64,000 bases of DNA from Hyphomicrobiales bacterium (GTDB taxonomy: Bacteria > Pseudomonadota > Alphaproteobacteria > Rhizobiales > Rhizobiaceae). The notes beneath the pieces were generated by a model, which saw only the letters and a list, made by a program, of their open reading frames with translations, ran no database searches and was not told the DNA's origin. The first letter of the stretch is position 1; the number at the start of each line of letters is the position of its first letter. Shown here piece after piece: positions 45,407 through 55,464 of the stretch. The stretch is taken from contig UEIJ01000006.1 of assembly GCA_900470195.1 (NCBI GenBank), forward strand, positions 1 to 64,000. The letters run 5' to 3'. The position numbers and the translations under genes were made by a program.

Positions 45407-46003
45407 ATGTTCAAAACTACACTTCTGACGACGACCTGTGCATTGCTAATCGGGGGATCGGCTTTGGCGCAAACGACGGCTCCTTCGTCTGCACCGGCGC
45501 AAGCGCCCGCGGCGACGCAAGACATGCCGGTTTCATCCAAGGACATGTTCGGCAAGCCCATGACTGGAGAAACTGGTAAGATCGGTTTTGTAGAACCCAA
45601 AGAAGGCCAACTCCTTGTCTCCTCATTTATCGGGCAAAGCGTCTATGAGAGCGATGCACCCGACGCTCAATCAGTAGGCAAGCTGAATGACCTGATCGCC
45701 AGCCCTGATGGACAGATCGAAGCCGCTGTCATCGGTGTGGGCGGTTTCCTCGGCGTCGGCGAAAAAGATGTGGCGGTTAGCCCTGACCAGCTTCAACTTG
45801 CGACGCGCAGCGACGGAAAAACCTGGCTGGTCATCAAGGCAAACAAGCAGCAATTGAATGACGCACCGGCTTTCGACCGCTCGAAGTTCTTTGCTGATGG
45901 CGTAGCTGACCCGGCTGCTGCAACCGGGACCAACGCTCCGGCCACGGAAGCGCCCGCAAACGGCACAACGCCCGCACCGGCATCGCCAGCGCCAGCACAG
46001 TAG
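45407..46003 (+). CDS. Secreted PRC-barrel domain protein
   Basis: A 198-residue exported protein. A signal peptide of about 22 residues (KTTLLTTTCALLIGGSALAQ) is followed by a Pro/Ala/Thr linker, a PRC-barrel-type domain (about 65-150: QLLVSSFIGQSVYESDAPDA, VGKLNDLIASPDGQIEAAVI) and a second Pro/Ala-rich tail. PRC barrels bind small ligands or partners in the periplasm; no specific function is assigned. GGAG precedes the ATG. A terminator follows at 46035. Confidence 0.82.
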   Translation: MFKTTLLTTTCALLIGGSALAQTTAPSSAPAQAPAATQDMPVSSKDMFGKPMTGETGKIGFVEPKEGQLLVSSFIGQSVYESDAPDAQSVGKLNDLIASPDGQIEAAVIGVGGFLGVGEKDVAVSPDQLQLATRSDGKTWLVIKANKQQLNDAPAFDRSKFFADGVADPAAATGTNAPATEAPANGTTPAPASPAPAQ

Positions 46004-46034
46004 GAACTGGCAAATTCCGCTACACAGGTTAAAA

Positions 46035-46069
46035 CGAAAATTCCCCCGGCGCTTCAGCCGGGGTTTTCG
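46035..46069 (+). terminator. Terminator after PRC-barrel gene
   Basis: CCCCGGC (46044-46050) pairs with GCCGGGG (46057-46063), extended by CGAAAA/TTTTCG at the base, with four T inside the tail. Confidence 0.75.
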
Positions 46070-46163
46070 CGTGAACAAAACGTATCCCTATGGTTGAATT
46101 AAACGCGCAACCACGCTACGCACAATAAAAGTCCGTATCGAAACCATATAATGGGAAAGAATA

Positions 46164-47399
46164 TTGTCGGAATTCCTGATTGCTTATCCTTGGGCGGAAA
46201 CGCTTGCTGCTCTTGGTGGATTATTCCTTTCAGCGTTTATTGCAAACTTTCTCATCAAAGCAATCTTGTTGAAAATCCTGGATCGCATTGTCCAGAAAAC
46301 ATCTTTCGGACAGGATGAAGAGCTCAAGAAGCACGGCGTCATCAGCCGCCTTGCCAATATTGTTCCCGCCTTGATCATTTCATCCGGGATCATGGCTGTG
46401 CCAGGACTGCCGGAAGGTGTGATCACCGTTATTCGAAATGTCGCGATAGCCTTCATCATATTGACGCTGGCGCTGGCGATTAATTCGGTGTTTGGGCTTG
46501 TCGATACGCTCTATCACCGTCGCCCCGAGGCAAGATTCCGCCCTATGAAGGGCTATATCCAGGTCGCCAAGCTGGCGGTCTATATCATCGCGACGGTTCT
46601 CATCATCGCGACATTGCTGGATAAGTCGCCGGTTATCCTACTATCGGGCGTCGGTGCCATGGCCGCCGTGCTGATCCTCGTTTTTCAGGATACGTTGCTT
46701 TCCCTCGTCGCCAGTATGCAGATCGCTTCCTCCAACATGGTGCGTGTCGGCGACTGGATCGAAATGAAAAACCTTGACGCCAACGGCGATGTCATGGAGA
46801 TCGCGCTCTATACCGTCAAAGTCCAGAACTTCGACAAGACCATCACTACAATTCCCATCCGCAAGCTCATCACCGAGCCGATGAAGAACTATCGCGGCAT
46901 GCAGGAATCCGGCGGACGGCGGATCAAGCGCGCGCTTTACATCGATCAGAACACAATTCGGTTTCTGTCGGAGGAAGAGCGCGCCAGACTTGGCACCGTC
47001 GATTGGCTGGCGGAATATCTGCCGAAGAAGGCCAAGGAGATTGCCGAATGGAACCAGAAACTCGGTGACCGCGCCAACAATCCGGTCAACCGGCGTCAGT
47101 TCACCAATATCGGCACGTTTCGCGCCTATGTGGAAAACTATCTGCGCAACCATCCAGGCGTCCACAAAGGCATGACGCTGCTGGTGCGCCAGATGGACCC
47201 TACGCCAGAAGGTTTGCCGCTCGAAATTTATTGTTTCGCAAACACAACGGTCTGGGCATCCTTTGAACAGATTCAGTCAGATATTTTCGATCACCTCTAT
47301 GCGGTACTGCCGGAATTCGGGCTCAGCGCCTTCCAGAATCCGAGCGGCAATGATTTCCGCAAACTGACGATCAGTTCTCCTGCCGAACAGCTTCGATAA
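46164..47399 (+). CDS. Mechanosensitive channel, MscS family
   Basis: A 411-residue inner-membrane channel that opens on osmotic down-shock. TTG start. N-terminal hydrophobic segments (about 8-30, 65-85, 90-110 and 120-150) precede the pore-lining helix VILLSGVGAMAAVLILVFQD, then the MscS beta domain (NMVRVGDWIEMKNLDANGDV) and a larger C-terminal cytoplasmic vestibule. A variant longer than E. coli MscS (286). Its C-terminal coding sequence overlaps the opposite-strand serine hydrolase gene (47371-47399). Confidence 0.88.
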   Translation: MSEFLIAYPWAETLAALGGLFLSAFIANFLIKAILLKILDRIVQKTSFGQDEELKKHGVISRLANIVPALIISSGIMAVPGLPEGVITVIRNVAIAFIILTLALAINSVFGLVDTLYHRRPEARFRPMKGYIQVAKLAVYIIATVLIIATLLDKSPVILLSGVGAMAAVLILVFQDTLLSLVASMQIASSNMVRVGDWIEMKNLDANGDVMEIALYTVKVQNFDKTITTIPIRKLITEPMKNYRGMQESGGRRIKRALYIDQNTIRFLSEEERARLGTVDWLAEYLPKKAKEIAEWNQKLGDRANNPVNRRQFTNIGTFRAYVENYLRNHPGVHKGMTLLVRQMDPTPEGLPLEIYCFANTTVWASFEQIQSDIFDHLYAVLPEFGLSAFQNPSGNDFRKLTISSPAEQLR

Positions 47400-48702
47400 T
47401 TTTGGCGTTCAGCAATTGAACGTTGTAGCCGGTGCGTGACGGTGTCAGGCCAAGACGAGCTACGGCAAGATGTAGTGATGGAACGACCATGACACTTTGT
47501 CCGTCATGTCCCGACATCCAGAATGCATCTTCCGGGATACCGTCTTCACCTGCTTTCACGCCGCCCAGTTGCAGCCAGACCTGCGCCGAACCATAACGTC
47601 CTTCCGACTCTGGCGTGGGTTTCCGCATGAACGAAATATAACCGGTCGGCAGAACCTGCCTTCCGTAGAGCTTTCCGTCATCCGCGAGAAACGCGCCAAA
47701 GCGAGCCCAATCACGCGCCGTCGCGTACATATAGGAAGAACCGGCAAAAATACCGGTTTGATCCGCCTCCAGAATGGTACTGCGCATCCCTAGCGGGCCG
47801 AAAAGCGCCAGCCGCGGATAAATGAGAGCTTCTTCACGGCTGTCGAAACTATCCATGAAGAGCTTTGACAAGATGTTGGCGGTTCCGCTTGAATAGTTGA
47901 ACTTCGTGCCAGGCATTGCCTCCAGCGGCAAGGATGCAGCAAAGCCGGCCATATCCGGCTCCAGATAGAGCATGCGCGTGACATCTGCCACGGTGCCATA
48001 GTCTTCATCGAAGTGCAGGCCGCTGGCCATCGCCATCAAATTGGCAAGCGAAATCTTTGCCCGATCATCGCTTTTCCATTCCGGCAGCAGGCCGGTACTT
48101 TCCATCGCCATACGTCCTTCGGCAATGCGCAAGCCGATCAGTGTCGCCATGACGGATTTGGTCATTGACCAGCCGAGCAAAGGCGTATCCACGCTAAAAC
48201 CCGCACCATAATTCTCGGCGATCAGTTTGCCATCGCGGATAACAGCTATCGCCCGCATGCCCGGGCCAGCCAGAGCCTGATCCTCGATCACGGCCTGCAC
48301 TGCCGGATCGGCCTGAACTTGTAGTGGTTCCGCGGGCACTTGCGGCCCGGTTGGAAGCTCTGGCCGCAAGTCATCCTTCTGAATATTCGCGCATCCAAGT
48401 GCCTGCCGATAGGTAGCGGTGCTCGGTGCGAAAAAGCCGAAAATCCGCACCGTCACGCTGTTGCTATTCTTGTCGACGGAAACATTCAAAAATCGCAGCA
48501 GCGGATGCCCCGGCGCCTGAACATCGTCTGCCATTACGGTCTCGGCATCCCGGCCAGCAATGAAAACATTCGAACAGATGATCTTGGCGGCGTAACCGGT
48601 GCCGACGCGCAACAATTCAGGCGGTCGAATCGAAAGCCAGAGCATTGCAACCAACACGATGGCAAACAGAAGACCACCGACAAACTTCAAGCTGCGCTTC
48701 AT
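47371..48702 (-). CDS. Serine hydrolase, class C beta-lactamase fold
   Basis: A 443-residue protein with an N-terminal membrane anchor/signal (about residues 4-24, LKFVGGLLFAIVLVAMLWLS). The catalytic domain shows LLGWSMTKSVMA (Ser-x-x-Lys nucleophile) and a YSSG loop (FNYSSGTAN), the Tyr motif of the penicillin-binding/esterase group such as 6-aminohexanoate-dimer hydrolase. It is not a clear beta-lactamase; it probably cleaves an amide or ester in the periplasm. MKRSLKF at 48702 is chosen; upstream residues to 48828 overlap the neighbouring flavoprotein gene and are unlikely. Confidence 0.82.
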   Translation of the reverse strand: MKRSLKFVGGLLFAIVLVAMLWLSIRPPELLRVGTGYAAKIICSNVFIAGRDAETVMADDVQAPGHPLLRFLNVSVDKNSNSVTVRIFGFFAPSTATYRQALGCANIQKDDLRPELPTGPQVPAEPLQVQADPAVQAVIEDQALAGPGMRAIAVIRDGKLIAENYGAGFSVDTPLLGWSMTKSVMATLIGLRIAEGRMAMESTGLLPEWKSDDRAKISLANLMAMASGLHFDEDYGTVADVTRMLYLEPDMAGFAASLPLEAMPGTKFNYSSGTANILSKLFMDSFDSREEALIYPRLALFGPLGMRSTILEADQTGIFAGSSYMYATARDWARFGAFLADDGKLYGRQVLPTGYISFMRKPTPESEGRYGSAQVWLQLGGVKAGEDGIPEDAFWMSGHDGQSVMVVPSLHLAVARLGLTPSRTGYNVQLLNAKIIEAVRQEN

Positions 48703-48733
48703 GCCGCCCCTCGCATATAATCGTTGCATCAGA

Positions 48734-49861
48734 TCATACCAAGCCAAGATAGCTTGCCAACTCCCGCGCCGCCGCTCCGCCTGCCCTGTTTGCACCGATG
48801 GTTGAAGCTGACGGACCGTATCCAACAAGATGAATGCGGGGATCGGCGGCCACCTGTGTCGCCAGACGACCGGTCATGAGAATGCCGCCTTCAGGGTTGC
48901 GCAGTTGCAGCGGAGCAAGATGATCGAGCGAACTGCGAAATCCCGTGCACCACAAGATCACGTCAAAAGATTGCTCACTTCCGTCATCCCAACGAACACC
49001 CGTCGTCGTGATCTCCTTGAACATTGGCAGCCGGTCTAGCACGCCACGAGCGCGCGCCGCCTCAATGGCCGGCGTCAGCGGCAAACCAGTCACCGAAACG
49101 ACCGATCCAGGCGGCAAGCCCCGCCGCACCCGCTCCTCAACCAAGGCCACCGCAGCGCGCCCCAGTTCAGGCGTAAACGGTCCTTCCCTGAATGCTGGCT
49201 CCTTGCGGGTAACCCAGACGGTTTCCGTCACGCGCGATATCTCGTCCAGAAGCTGCACAGCCGAGATGCCAGCGCCGACGACCAGAACACGTCTACCTCT
49301 GAACTCCTCTGCCGTCTGATAATCACGCGTGTGTAATTGTTTGCCTTTGAACAGGTCCGCACCCGGATAGGATGGGATATAGGGCGTTTCCCAGGTTCCG
49401 GTCGCGTTGATCACCCCTCCTACCGAGAAATTGCCCTGATCCGTCTCCACCCGAAGTCGCTCCCCTCTATCACACACAACTCCTACAGTCACGGGACGGT
49501 GCACCGGCAGATCAAACTCTTCTTCGTAAGCGCGGTAATATTGCGGAACGGCAACCGACGCGCGCACTTCACCATTCGTCGTTTCGACGACATCCTCAAA
49601 CTTCATGCCGGGCAGATCGTGAATGGCGTTTGCAGTCATGAGCGTCAGCGATGGCCAGCGAAACTGCCAGGCCCCACCAGCACCGAGAGCCTTATCGAGA
49701 ACCACAAATTGCCGCTCCCCGGCGAGACCGAGCCTATTCAGGTGATAAGCCGAAGAAAGCCCTGCCTGTCCGGCCCCGATGACCGCAATGTCGACCTTTC
49801 GGGCAACTTTGATATGGCGATTATCAGACAATGGCTGATCAGCGGGTTGCGTATCTGACAT
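48734..49861 (-). CDS. FAD/NAD(P)-dependent flavoprotein monooxygenase-like
   Basis: A 375-residue flavoprotein with two dinucleotide folds: DIAVIGAGQAGLSSAYHL (FAD) and VLVVGAGISAVQLL (NADPH), and the FMO/BVMO-like segment GGAWQFRWPSLTLMTANAIHDL. ATGs link region VILWCTGFRSSLDHL closes the FAD site. Such proteins oxidise soft nucleophiles or reduce thiols; substrate not deducible. Start at MSDTQPAD. It is followed by the serine hydrolase gene after 31 bases, so they may be co-transcribed. Confidence 0.82.
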   Translation of the reverse strand: MSDTQPADQPLSDNRHIKVARKVDIAVIGAGQAGLSSAYHLNRLGLAGERQFVVLDKALGAGGAWQFRWPSLTLMTANAIHDLPGMKFEDVVETTNGEVRASVAVPQYYRAYEEEFDLPVHRPVTVGVVCDRGERLRVETDQGNFSVGGVINATGTWETPYIPSYPGADLFKGKQLHTRDYQTAEEFRGRRVLVVGAGISAVQLLDEISRVTETVWVTRKEPAFREGPFTPELGRAAVALVEERVRRGLPPGSVVSVTGLPLTPAIEAARARGVLDRLPMFKEITTTGVRWDDGSEQSFDVILWCTGFRSSLDHLAPLQLRNPEGGILMTGRLATQVAADPRIHLVGYGPSASTIGANRAGGAAARELASYLGLV

Positions 49862-49931
49862 GGTCGCTAAGGAATCCAAAATGGGGTCTGGTTGCGTAGA
49901 TAGGGACTGAATAGACGTGCTGAAAGCCCGC

Positions 49932-51119
49932 TCAACTCACCGTCGCAGCGTTGCGCAGCCGCTTGTTGCGCCCTTCCCAGATGCTCACGACGAGCATGAT
50001 GACGGTCGTCAAGATTCCCATTTGCAGCAGATCGGCAGCATAACCCACCGGAACCGCCATCAGCAGAGCCAAGACTCCGAAGATATGCGATGGAGGAATG
50101 AGGCCATAGACAACTTTTTTGTAGATCGCGCTGCCCATCAGATAGATTGCCGGGCCGGCAACGAGAATGAGAACATAGGCAGTTTTCAGCGGATCGTGTG
50201 GATGTTCCATCACCAGATCGTTGCCGACTGCTGTTGCAATGATACCCGCAACCAGGATTGCATGGACATAATGAAAATATGCGCCGATCCGCCCGGAATC
50301 GGTTGAATGGGTAATCGTTTCCGTCGCGTCTTTGCTGGAGGTGCCGAAATATAGCCACCACATTGCTAGTGTGCCGACAAAGGTCGCCAGCAGCGCCGAT
50401 ATCAGGGCAAAATTCCAGACCTCAGCATTAGACAGTGACGCACCGGTAGCCAGAAGTGTTTCGCCAAGAGCGACGATCACGAACAATTGGCACCGTTCCG
50501 CCAGATGCCCTCCCTCAATGGTCCAGTCGCTGGTATGGGAACGCCCGAGCCCCGGCAATGCAAAGCCGAACATCGGCGATAGATATTCGCAAAGCACGGC
50601 GATCAACCAGAAAGCCATGCGGATTTCATGTTCAACGAAACAACCGGCAAGCCAGAATAGGGCTGCAATGATGAGCCAACCGAGCATTCGCCTGTAATTG
50701 GCAGCAAGTGGATGCCTCGATCCGAGAACAAAAACGATATAGCCCGTCCGGCCAAGCTGCATTGCCACATAAGCCAGGGCGAATATCCAGCCGTTGTCTG
50801 TAAATGCGCCTGGGATGGAAGACGCCATCACGAGACCGAGCAGCATGACACAAAATAGAAGGCTTCGTATCTGCGGTGTCTCCGGGTTGAACCAATTGGT
50901 CACCCAGCAGGTGTATTGCCAGCCAAGCCATACTGCGAACCAGATGATCAGCGTTTCAGCCACACCAGTTAATGTCAGATTGTGCAAAAGCTCATGGCTG
51001 AGCTGCGTAACCGCGAAAACATAAACGAGATCGAAAAACAGTTCCTCGAACGTCACCCGGGCATGGTGCCCGTCTCTTTCTCTCAGAAGCGGATGTGCGG
51101 CGGCAGAAGCTGTATTCAT
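49932..51119 (-). CDS. ltrA: Low-temperature requirement A (LtrA)-like membrane protein
   Basis: A 395-residue inner-membrane protein with about ten to twelve hydrophobic segments. The N-terminal region VTFEELFFDLVYVFAVTQLS is the LtrA signature. LtrA proteins were first linked to growth at low temperature in Listeria, but their activity is not known. MNTASAAAH at 51119 is chosen for its position relative to the domain. Confidence 0.85.
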   Translation of the reverse strand: MNTASAAAHPLLRERDGHHARVTFEELFFDLVYVFAVTQLSHELLHNLTLTGVAETLIIWFAVWLGWQYTCWVTNWFNPETPQIRSLLFCVMLLGLVMASSIPGAFTDNGWIFALAYVAMQLGRTGYIVFVLGSRHPLAANYRRMLGWLIIAALFWLAGCFVEHEIRMAFWLIAVLCEYLSPMFGFALPGLGRSHTSDWTIEGGHLAERCQLFVIVALGETLLATGASLSNAEVWNFALISALLATFVGTLAMWWLYFGTSSKDATETITHSTDSGRIGAYFHYVHAILVAGIIATAVGNDLVMEHPHDPLKTAYVLILVAGPAIYLMGSAIYKKVVYGLIPPSHIFGVLALLMAVPVGYAADLLQMGILTTVIMLVVSIWEGRNKRLRNAATVS

Positions 51120-51237
51120 GCGAATGTACCTTCCCCTCAGACGGCATACACTCAATCCATCTCCACCAGCTTAGCCTGCAGTCTGTCGATCGTATATGCG
51201 GATATGCTGATTTCCACTTGAAGAAGGCGGTACTGCG

Positions 51238-52455
51238 TCATCTCACGCCAAGCGTGTTGCCCGCCTTGATCCATGCTTCGATTCCGTCGGCGGCCGCACG
51301 CCCCATCGCAAAACACGCAGTCAGGAGATAACCACCGGTGGGCGCCTCCCAATCAATCATTTCTCCAGCAACGAAAACGCCGGGAAGCTTCTGCAGCATG
51401 TAGTTTTCGTTGATTTCATGCCACCGAATACCGCCAGCCGACGAAATCGCTTCCTCTAGCGGGCGCGGGCGAATGAGCGGGATGGAAAGCGCCTTGATTG
51501 CAGCGGCCAGCGCTTTGGGGCTTCTGTCACGCGTAAACTCGGTGACGAGAGCGGCCTTCACGCCGGTGAGACCTGCTGCCTTGCGCAACAGGTTGGTGAA
51601 ACTCATTTTTGCATCCTGCCGGGCGATATCATTTTCCAGCCGCTCGAGAGTTCGTCCGGGAACAAGATCAAGCCTCAGAAACGCGCTGCCGTTGTCCCGC
51701 AAACTATCGCGCAGAGCTGCCGCGTGCGCATAGACAAGGCTTCCCTCGACGCCGCTGCGTGTAATGACAAACTCGCCTTGTGTTGTGCTCGCATCAGACG
51801 TTGCAGTGACAGACTTTACCGGTTCACCCGCAAAGCGTTCGGCAAACAAATTGCTCCAGGCAACATCAAAACCACAGTTGGCAGGGCGAAAGGGCGCAAC
51901 GTCAATCGATTTGCGCTGAAACTCATCGATCCAGAACGCGTTCGAACCCAGCTTTGGCCAGCTGCCGCCGCCAAAGGCAAAGAGCGCAGCGTCGCATGTA
52001 ATCACCTCAACGCCGTCCGGGTTTTCAATTCGCAGGCCGTTGCCTTCGAAACCGAGCCAGCGATGCCTGGTAAGAATACGAACCTTCTGATCTTCCAGAC
52101 GTTTTACCCATGCACGCAAAAGCGGCGACGCCTTCATCGCTTTTGGAAAAACCCGGCCCGAAGAACCGACGAACGTGTCGGCTCCCAATCCATCTGCCCA
52201 AGCACGCAATTCGGTCGGTCGCAAAGCAGTCAAGGCTGCCAACAGGCGTTCACGGCTTGCGCCGAAGCGTTGGGTGAATGTTGGAAAATCTTCCGAATGC
52301 GTGATGTTCAGCCCGGACTTTCCGGCAAGCAGAAACTTGCGTCCGACCGTGGGCATCTGCTCGTAAATCGTCGCGCAGTATCCCAGAGCCGACAATCTTT
52401 CGGCGGCCATCAGACCGGATGGACCGCCTCCGAGAATGACGATATTGCCCTTCAT
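51238..52455 (-). CDS. HI0933-like / TIGR03862 flavoprotein
   Basis: A 405-residue FAD enzyme of the HI0933/YhiN group. The FAD site is IVILGGGPSGLMAAERLS at the N-terminus and the C-terminal MIDWEAPTGGYLLTACFAMG region is characteristic of the family. MKGNIV at 52455 is chosen; the ORF continues into the 3' end of cckA, which is not plausible as coding. It follows cckA (end at 52475), separated by only 19 bases, and is probably co-transcribed. Biochemical role unknown. Confidence 0.88.
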   Translation of the reverse strand: MKGNIVILGGGPSGLMAAERLSALGYCATIYEQMPTVGRKFLLAGKSGLNITHSEDFPTFTQRFGASRERLLAALTALRPTELRAWADGLGADTFVGSSGRVFPKAMKASPLLRAWVKRLEDQKVRILTRHRWLGFEGNGLRIENPDGVEVITCDAALFAFGGGSWPKLGSNAFWIDEFQRKSIDVAPFRPANCGFDVAWSNLFAERFAGEPVKSVTATSDASTTQGEFVITRSGVEGSLVYAHAAALRDSLRDNGSAFLRLDLVPGRTLERLENDIARQDAKMSFTNLLRKAAGLTGVKAALVTEFTRDRSPKALAAAIKALSIPLIRPRPLEEAISSAGGIRWHEINENYMLQKLPGVFVAGEMIDWEAPTGGYLLTACFAMGRAAADGIEAWIKAGNTLGVR

Positions 52456-52474
52456 GTTCAAAGCCAACGAAGCA

Positions 52475-55051
52475 TCAATCCTGCTTCTCCAGCATTTCCT
52501 TAACTGTCGTCGCCAATTGCTTGAGCGAAAACGGCTTCGGCAGGAATCCAAACTTGGCATCAGCAGGAAGATTGCGCGCAAAGGCGTCCTCGGCGTACCC
52601 CGATACAAAGATGAACTTTATATCCGGATGCGTCTTTCGCAATTCCCGCAGCAATGTCGGGCCGTCCATTTCGGGCATGACCACGTCCGATACGACAATA
52701 TCGACCTCACCGCCCAGCTCTTCCATCACTTCAAGCGCTTCGACACCCGACGCCGCTTCATGCACCGTGTAGCCGCGCGACTGGAGCGCGCGCACCCCGC
52801 CCATGCGGACTGCATCCTCGTCTTCCACCAGAAGAACCGTCGCGGAGCCGGAAAGATCGGTGGCTTTCTCGACTTTCTTTTCCTTCACGACGACAGGCGC
52901 ATCGTCTGCGCGCTTTTCCTCTATGTGACGCGGCAGGAATATCTTGAACGTCGTACCTTTTCCGACTTCGGAATCACAATAGATGAAGCCGCCCGTCTGC
53001 TTGATGATGCCATAGACCATCGACAGGCCGAGGCCAGTGCCCTTGCCGACTTCCTTCGTGGTAAAGAATGGTTCAAAAATCTTCTCGAGCACATCTGCGG
53101 GAATACCGGTTCCCGTATCTTCGACCTCGAAGACCACATAATCCGCTTCCGGCAAATCGCGATAGTGAAGCTTCGCAGCTTCCTGAACCGGGACGTTGCG
53201 GGTGCGCAGCGTAATTTCACCACCTTCCGGCATGGCATCACGTGCATTCACCGCCAGATTAACCGCCACCTGCTCGAACTGCCCGAGATCGGCCTTGACT
53301 GGCCATAGATCGCGTCCATGATCGATCTTCAGTTCGATGTCCTTGCCGACGAGGCGCGCCAAAAGCATCCGAAGGTCGGCCAGAACATCGGTCAGGTCGA
53401 GCACTTCCGGACGCAGCGTCTGACGGCGGGAGAAGGCCAGCAACTGGCGTACAAGCGAAGCGGCGCGATTGGCGTTCTGCTTGATGTTCATGATGTCGGG
53501 GAAAGACGGATCGGACGCACGGTGGTTGGTCAGCAACAGGTCCGACGACATGATGATTGCTGTCAGAACGTTGTTGAAGTCGTGTGCTATGCCGCCTGCG
53601 AGTTGTCCGACGGCTTGCATCTTCTGGCTCTGCGCCATCTGGTTTTCGAGTGCCTTCTGCTCGGTCGTCTCGACGGCTGAGATAATCGCTGCTTCTTCGG
53701 CGCGCTCGCCACCCAGATCGGTAACAGGACTCATATAGAAACGGATATGCCGTTCCTCATTGCCCGGCAGCACCGTATCAACGGGCGAAATGCTTGCCTG
53801 CCCTGCGAAGGCAGCCGCAAGTGCCCTGTTGAATGTCTCCCGGTCACGCTCATGCACCACAATCTCAAGCTTCGCATTTCCGTCGATCGCGTCACGATCA
53901 ACGACCGGAGCGAAAATATCAAGAAAACGCGCATTGGTGCGCAATATATGTCCGGCGGAATCAACCGCAGCGATGGCCATCGGAGCCGAATTGAAGAAGC
54001 GTGTGAAGCGCACTTCCGCGGAGCGCAACGCCATCGACGAATCTTCTCCCTCCGCGCGATCCAATACGATAGTGCGGCTCGTACCGCGTGTTCCATCGCG
54101 CGCAGCCTGCACTCGGTGATAGAAGCGAACAGCAAGGCTCTGCCCATTACGCTTGATGAGATCGAGATCAATAACAGTGTTGCGGCTTGTACCCGGTTCG
54201 GCCTTTACGGCCTTGATCAGCGCCATTCCACTGCCCGCCACAATGTCGTTGAGTGTCAACGACCCCGGGGTGAACTGGGTGAGGTCTACGCCTAGCCATT
54301 CGGCAAGTGTCGCATTGAGATAGATAATCCGACCGGAAGGGTCGGCGGAAAAAAAGCCTGCCGGCGCGTGATCGAGGTGATTGATCGCCTCCTGCAACTC
54401 CTGAAAGAAGCGCTCCTGTTCGGCACGTTCGTCCGAAATATCGGCGATCTGCCAGGCAACGAGCGGGCTTTTGAATTCCTGCCCTGCTTCAATGGGGCGT
54501 GCCTTGATACGGTACCAGACTGGTGCGAGGGACCCTGCCCCTTCACGGGAAAGACCGCCCGAAATGCGCACCTCTTCTTGCGCCGACAGGCCATCGCGCA
54601 CGGCATTCGTCAAGCGGTATATGGCGTCGGATGCCGCCGGTTCCGCCGTCAGCACATTATCGAGCGAGCGAACGCCTTCCGCATTCGCGACGCCCGTCAT
54701 CAAAGCATAGGCCTGGTTGGCGTAAACGATCTGACCACGCGCGTCGGAAATGACTGTCCCCTCGGGCTGCGAATCCATGAAGGAATGTGCGAGGTCCTGC
54801 TCGCCGTTCTTCTGGCTGAATTGAATGAGACCTGTCGCTGCGCCAAAAAGGTAGAACACGCCCACCATCGACAGAATGCCCATGAGGACAAGGGCAAATC
54901 CATCTCCAAGTTGGTCGCGAAACGCAAAATAGGCGATAGCAGCGACCGTCAGAAAAATGCCTGCAGCCAGCAGGCGAACGGCTCCGCTGCGATTGCGCTT
55001 TGGCATGACGAGCGGTTTCGGGTAGGCGTTTTCCGTCTGTCGCGACATCAA
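52475..55051 (-). CDS. cckA: Cell-cycle hybrid histidine kinase CckA
   Basis: An 858-residue hybrid kinase of the alphaproteobacterial cell cycle; with ChpT it phosphorylates the master regulator CtrA. Two membrane helices lie near residues 25-75. PAS domains fill about 90-460 (residues such as [20 protein letters not shown]). The H-box is [14 protein letters not shown] with phospho-acceptor His490; the HATPase shows [14 protein letters not shown] and [16 protein letters not shown]-terminal receiver has Asp789 ([14 protein letters not shown]). All motifs needed for kinase and relay are intact, and the size is normal. Confidence 0.96.
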   Translation of the reverse strand: MMSRQTENAYPKPLVMPKRNRSGAVRLLAAGIFLTVAAIAYFAFRDQLGDGFALVLMGILSMVGVFYLFGAATGLIQFSQKNGEQDLAHSFMDSQPEGTVISDARGQIVYANQAYALMTGVANAEGVRSLDNVLTAEPAASDAIYRLTNAVRDGLSAQEEVRISGGLSREGAGSLAPVWYRIKARPIEAGQEFKSPLVAWQIADISDERAEQERFFQELQEAINHLDHAPAGFFSADPSGRIIYLNATLAEWLGVDLTQFTPGSLTLNDIVAGSGMALIKAVKAEPGTSRNTVIDLDLIKRNGQSLAVRFYHRVQAARDGTRGTSRTIVLDRAEGEDSSMALRSAEVRFTRFFNSAPMAIAAVDSAGHILRTNARFLDIFAPVVDRDAIDGNAKLEIVVHERDRETFNRALAAAFAGQASISPVDTVLPGNEERHIRFYMSPVTDLGGERAEEAAIISAVETTEQKALENQMAQSQKMQAVGQLAGGIAHDFNNVLTAIIMSSDLLLTNHRASDPSFPDIMNIKQNANRAASLVRQLLAFSRRQTLRPEVLDLTDVLADLRMLLARLVGKDIELKIDHGRDLWPVKADLGQFEQVAVNLAVNARDAMPEGGEITLRTRNVPVQEAAKLHYRDLPEADYVVFEVEDTGTGIPADVLEKIFEPFFTTKEVGKGTGLGLSMVYGIIKQTGGFIYCDSEVGKGTTFKIFLPRHIEEKRADDAPVVVKEKKVEKATDLSGSATVLLVEDEDAVRMGGVRALQSRGYTVHEAASGVEALEVMEELGGEVDIVVSDVVMPEMDGPTLLRELRKTHPDIKFIFVSGYAEDAFARNLPADAKFGFLPKPFSLKQLATTVKEMLEKQD

Positions 55052-55464
55052 GCCAGCTGCCCTTCCATGTTGCGTGGCTGAACATCAACGGGCATTGGGG
55101 TGCCATGCATCGTTTTGATCAGCCAAGACGTCATTTCAATCATCCGCATATCCGATTTTCTCGAATGCACTTTTTCGCGCAGTTCAGCTATCGCGTGGGA
55201 ACGCGCAGCCAATATGTCAGGGTATACCCGATTCGCAGAATGCTTTAATCCGCGAGCAGTACAAGCATTGGCGCACTGAAACGGTGCAAATTGGACTTTT
55301 TTGCACCGTTTTGCCTGGGGATCATATATTTCCCGCATTTCCAACAAACATTCCCAAGGCTTAGAAATTCAACTACTGTATGAACTATGTGATGATGTGG
55401 AGGTCGGGGAAGCGCAGTCTCCATTCGTCGCATGTTTTCGTTTATTGTATAAGAGGGTATCCGC
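55052..55464. other. Divergent promoter region cckA / fliO-like
   Basis: 413 bases without a gene. It holds the perfect inverted repeat at 55279-55311. I did not find a convincing CtrA box. Confidence 0.5.
55279..55311. promoter_or_regulatory. Perfect 11-bp inverted repeat in cckA/fliO control region
   Basis: AAACGGTGCAA (55279-55289) and TTGCACCGTTT (55301-55311) are perfect reverse complements separated by 11 bases, nearly centred in the space between divergent genes. It may be an operator or a hairpin terminator; TTTT after it supports the latter only weakly. Confidence 0.55.

Noticed and set aside
47371..48828. Serine hydrolase starting at 48828
   Set aside because: It would overlap the end of the flavoprotein gene; MKRSLKF at 48702 begins a proper membrane anchor.
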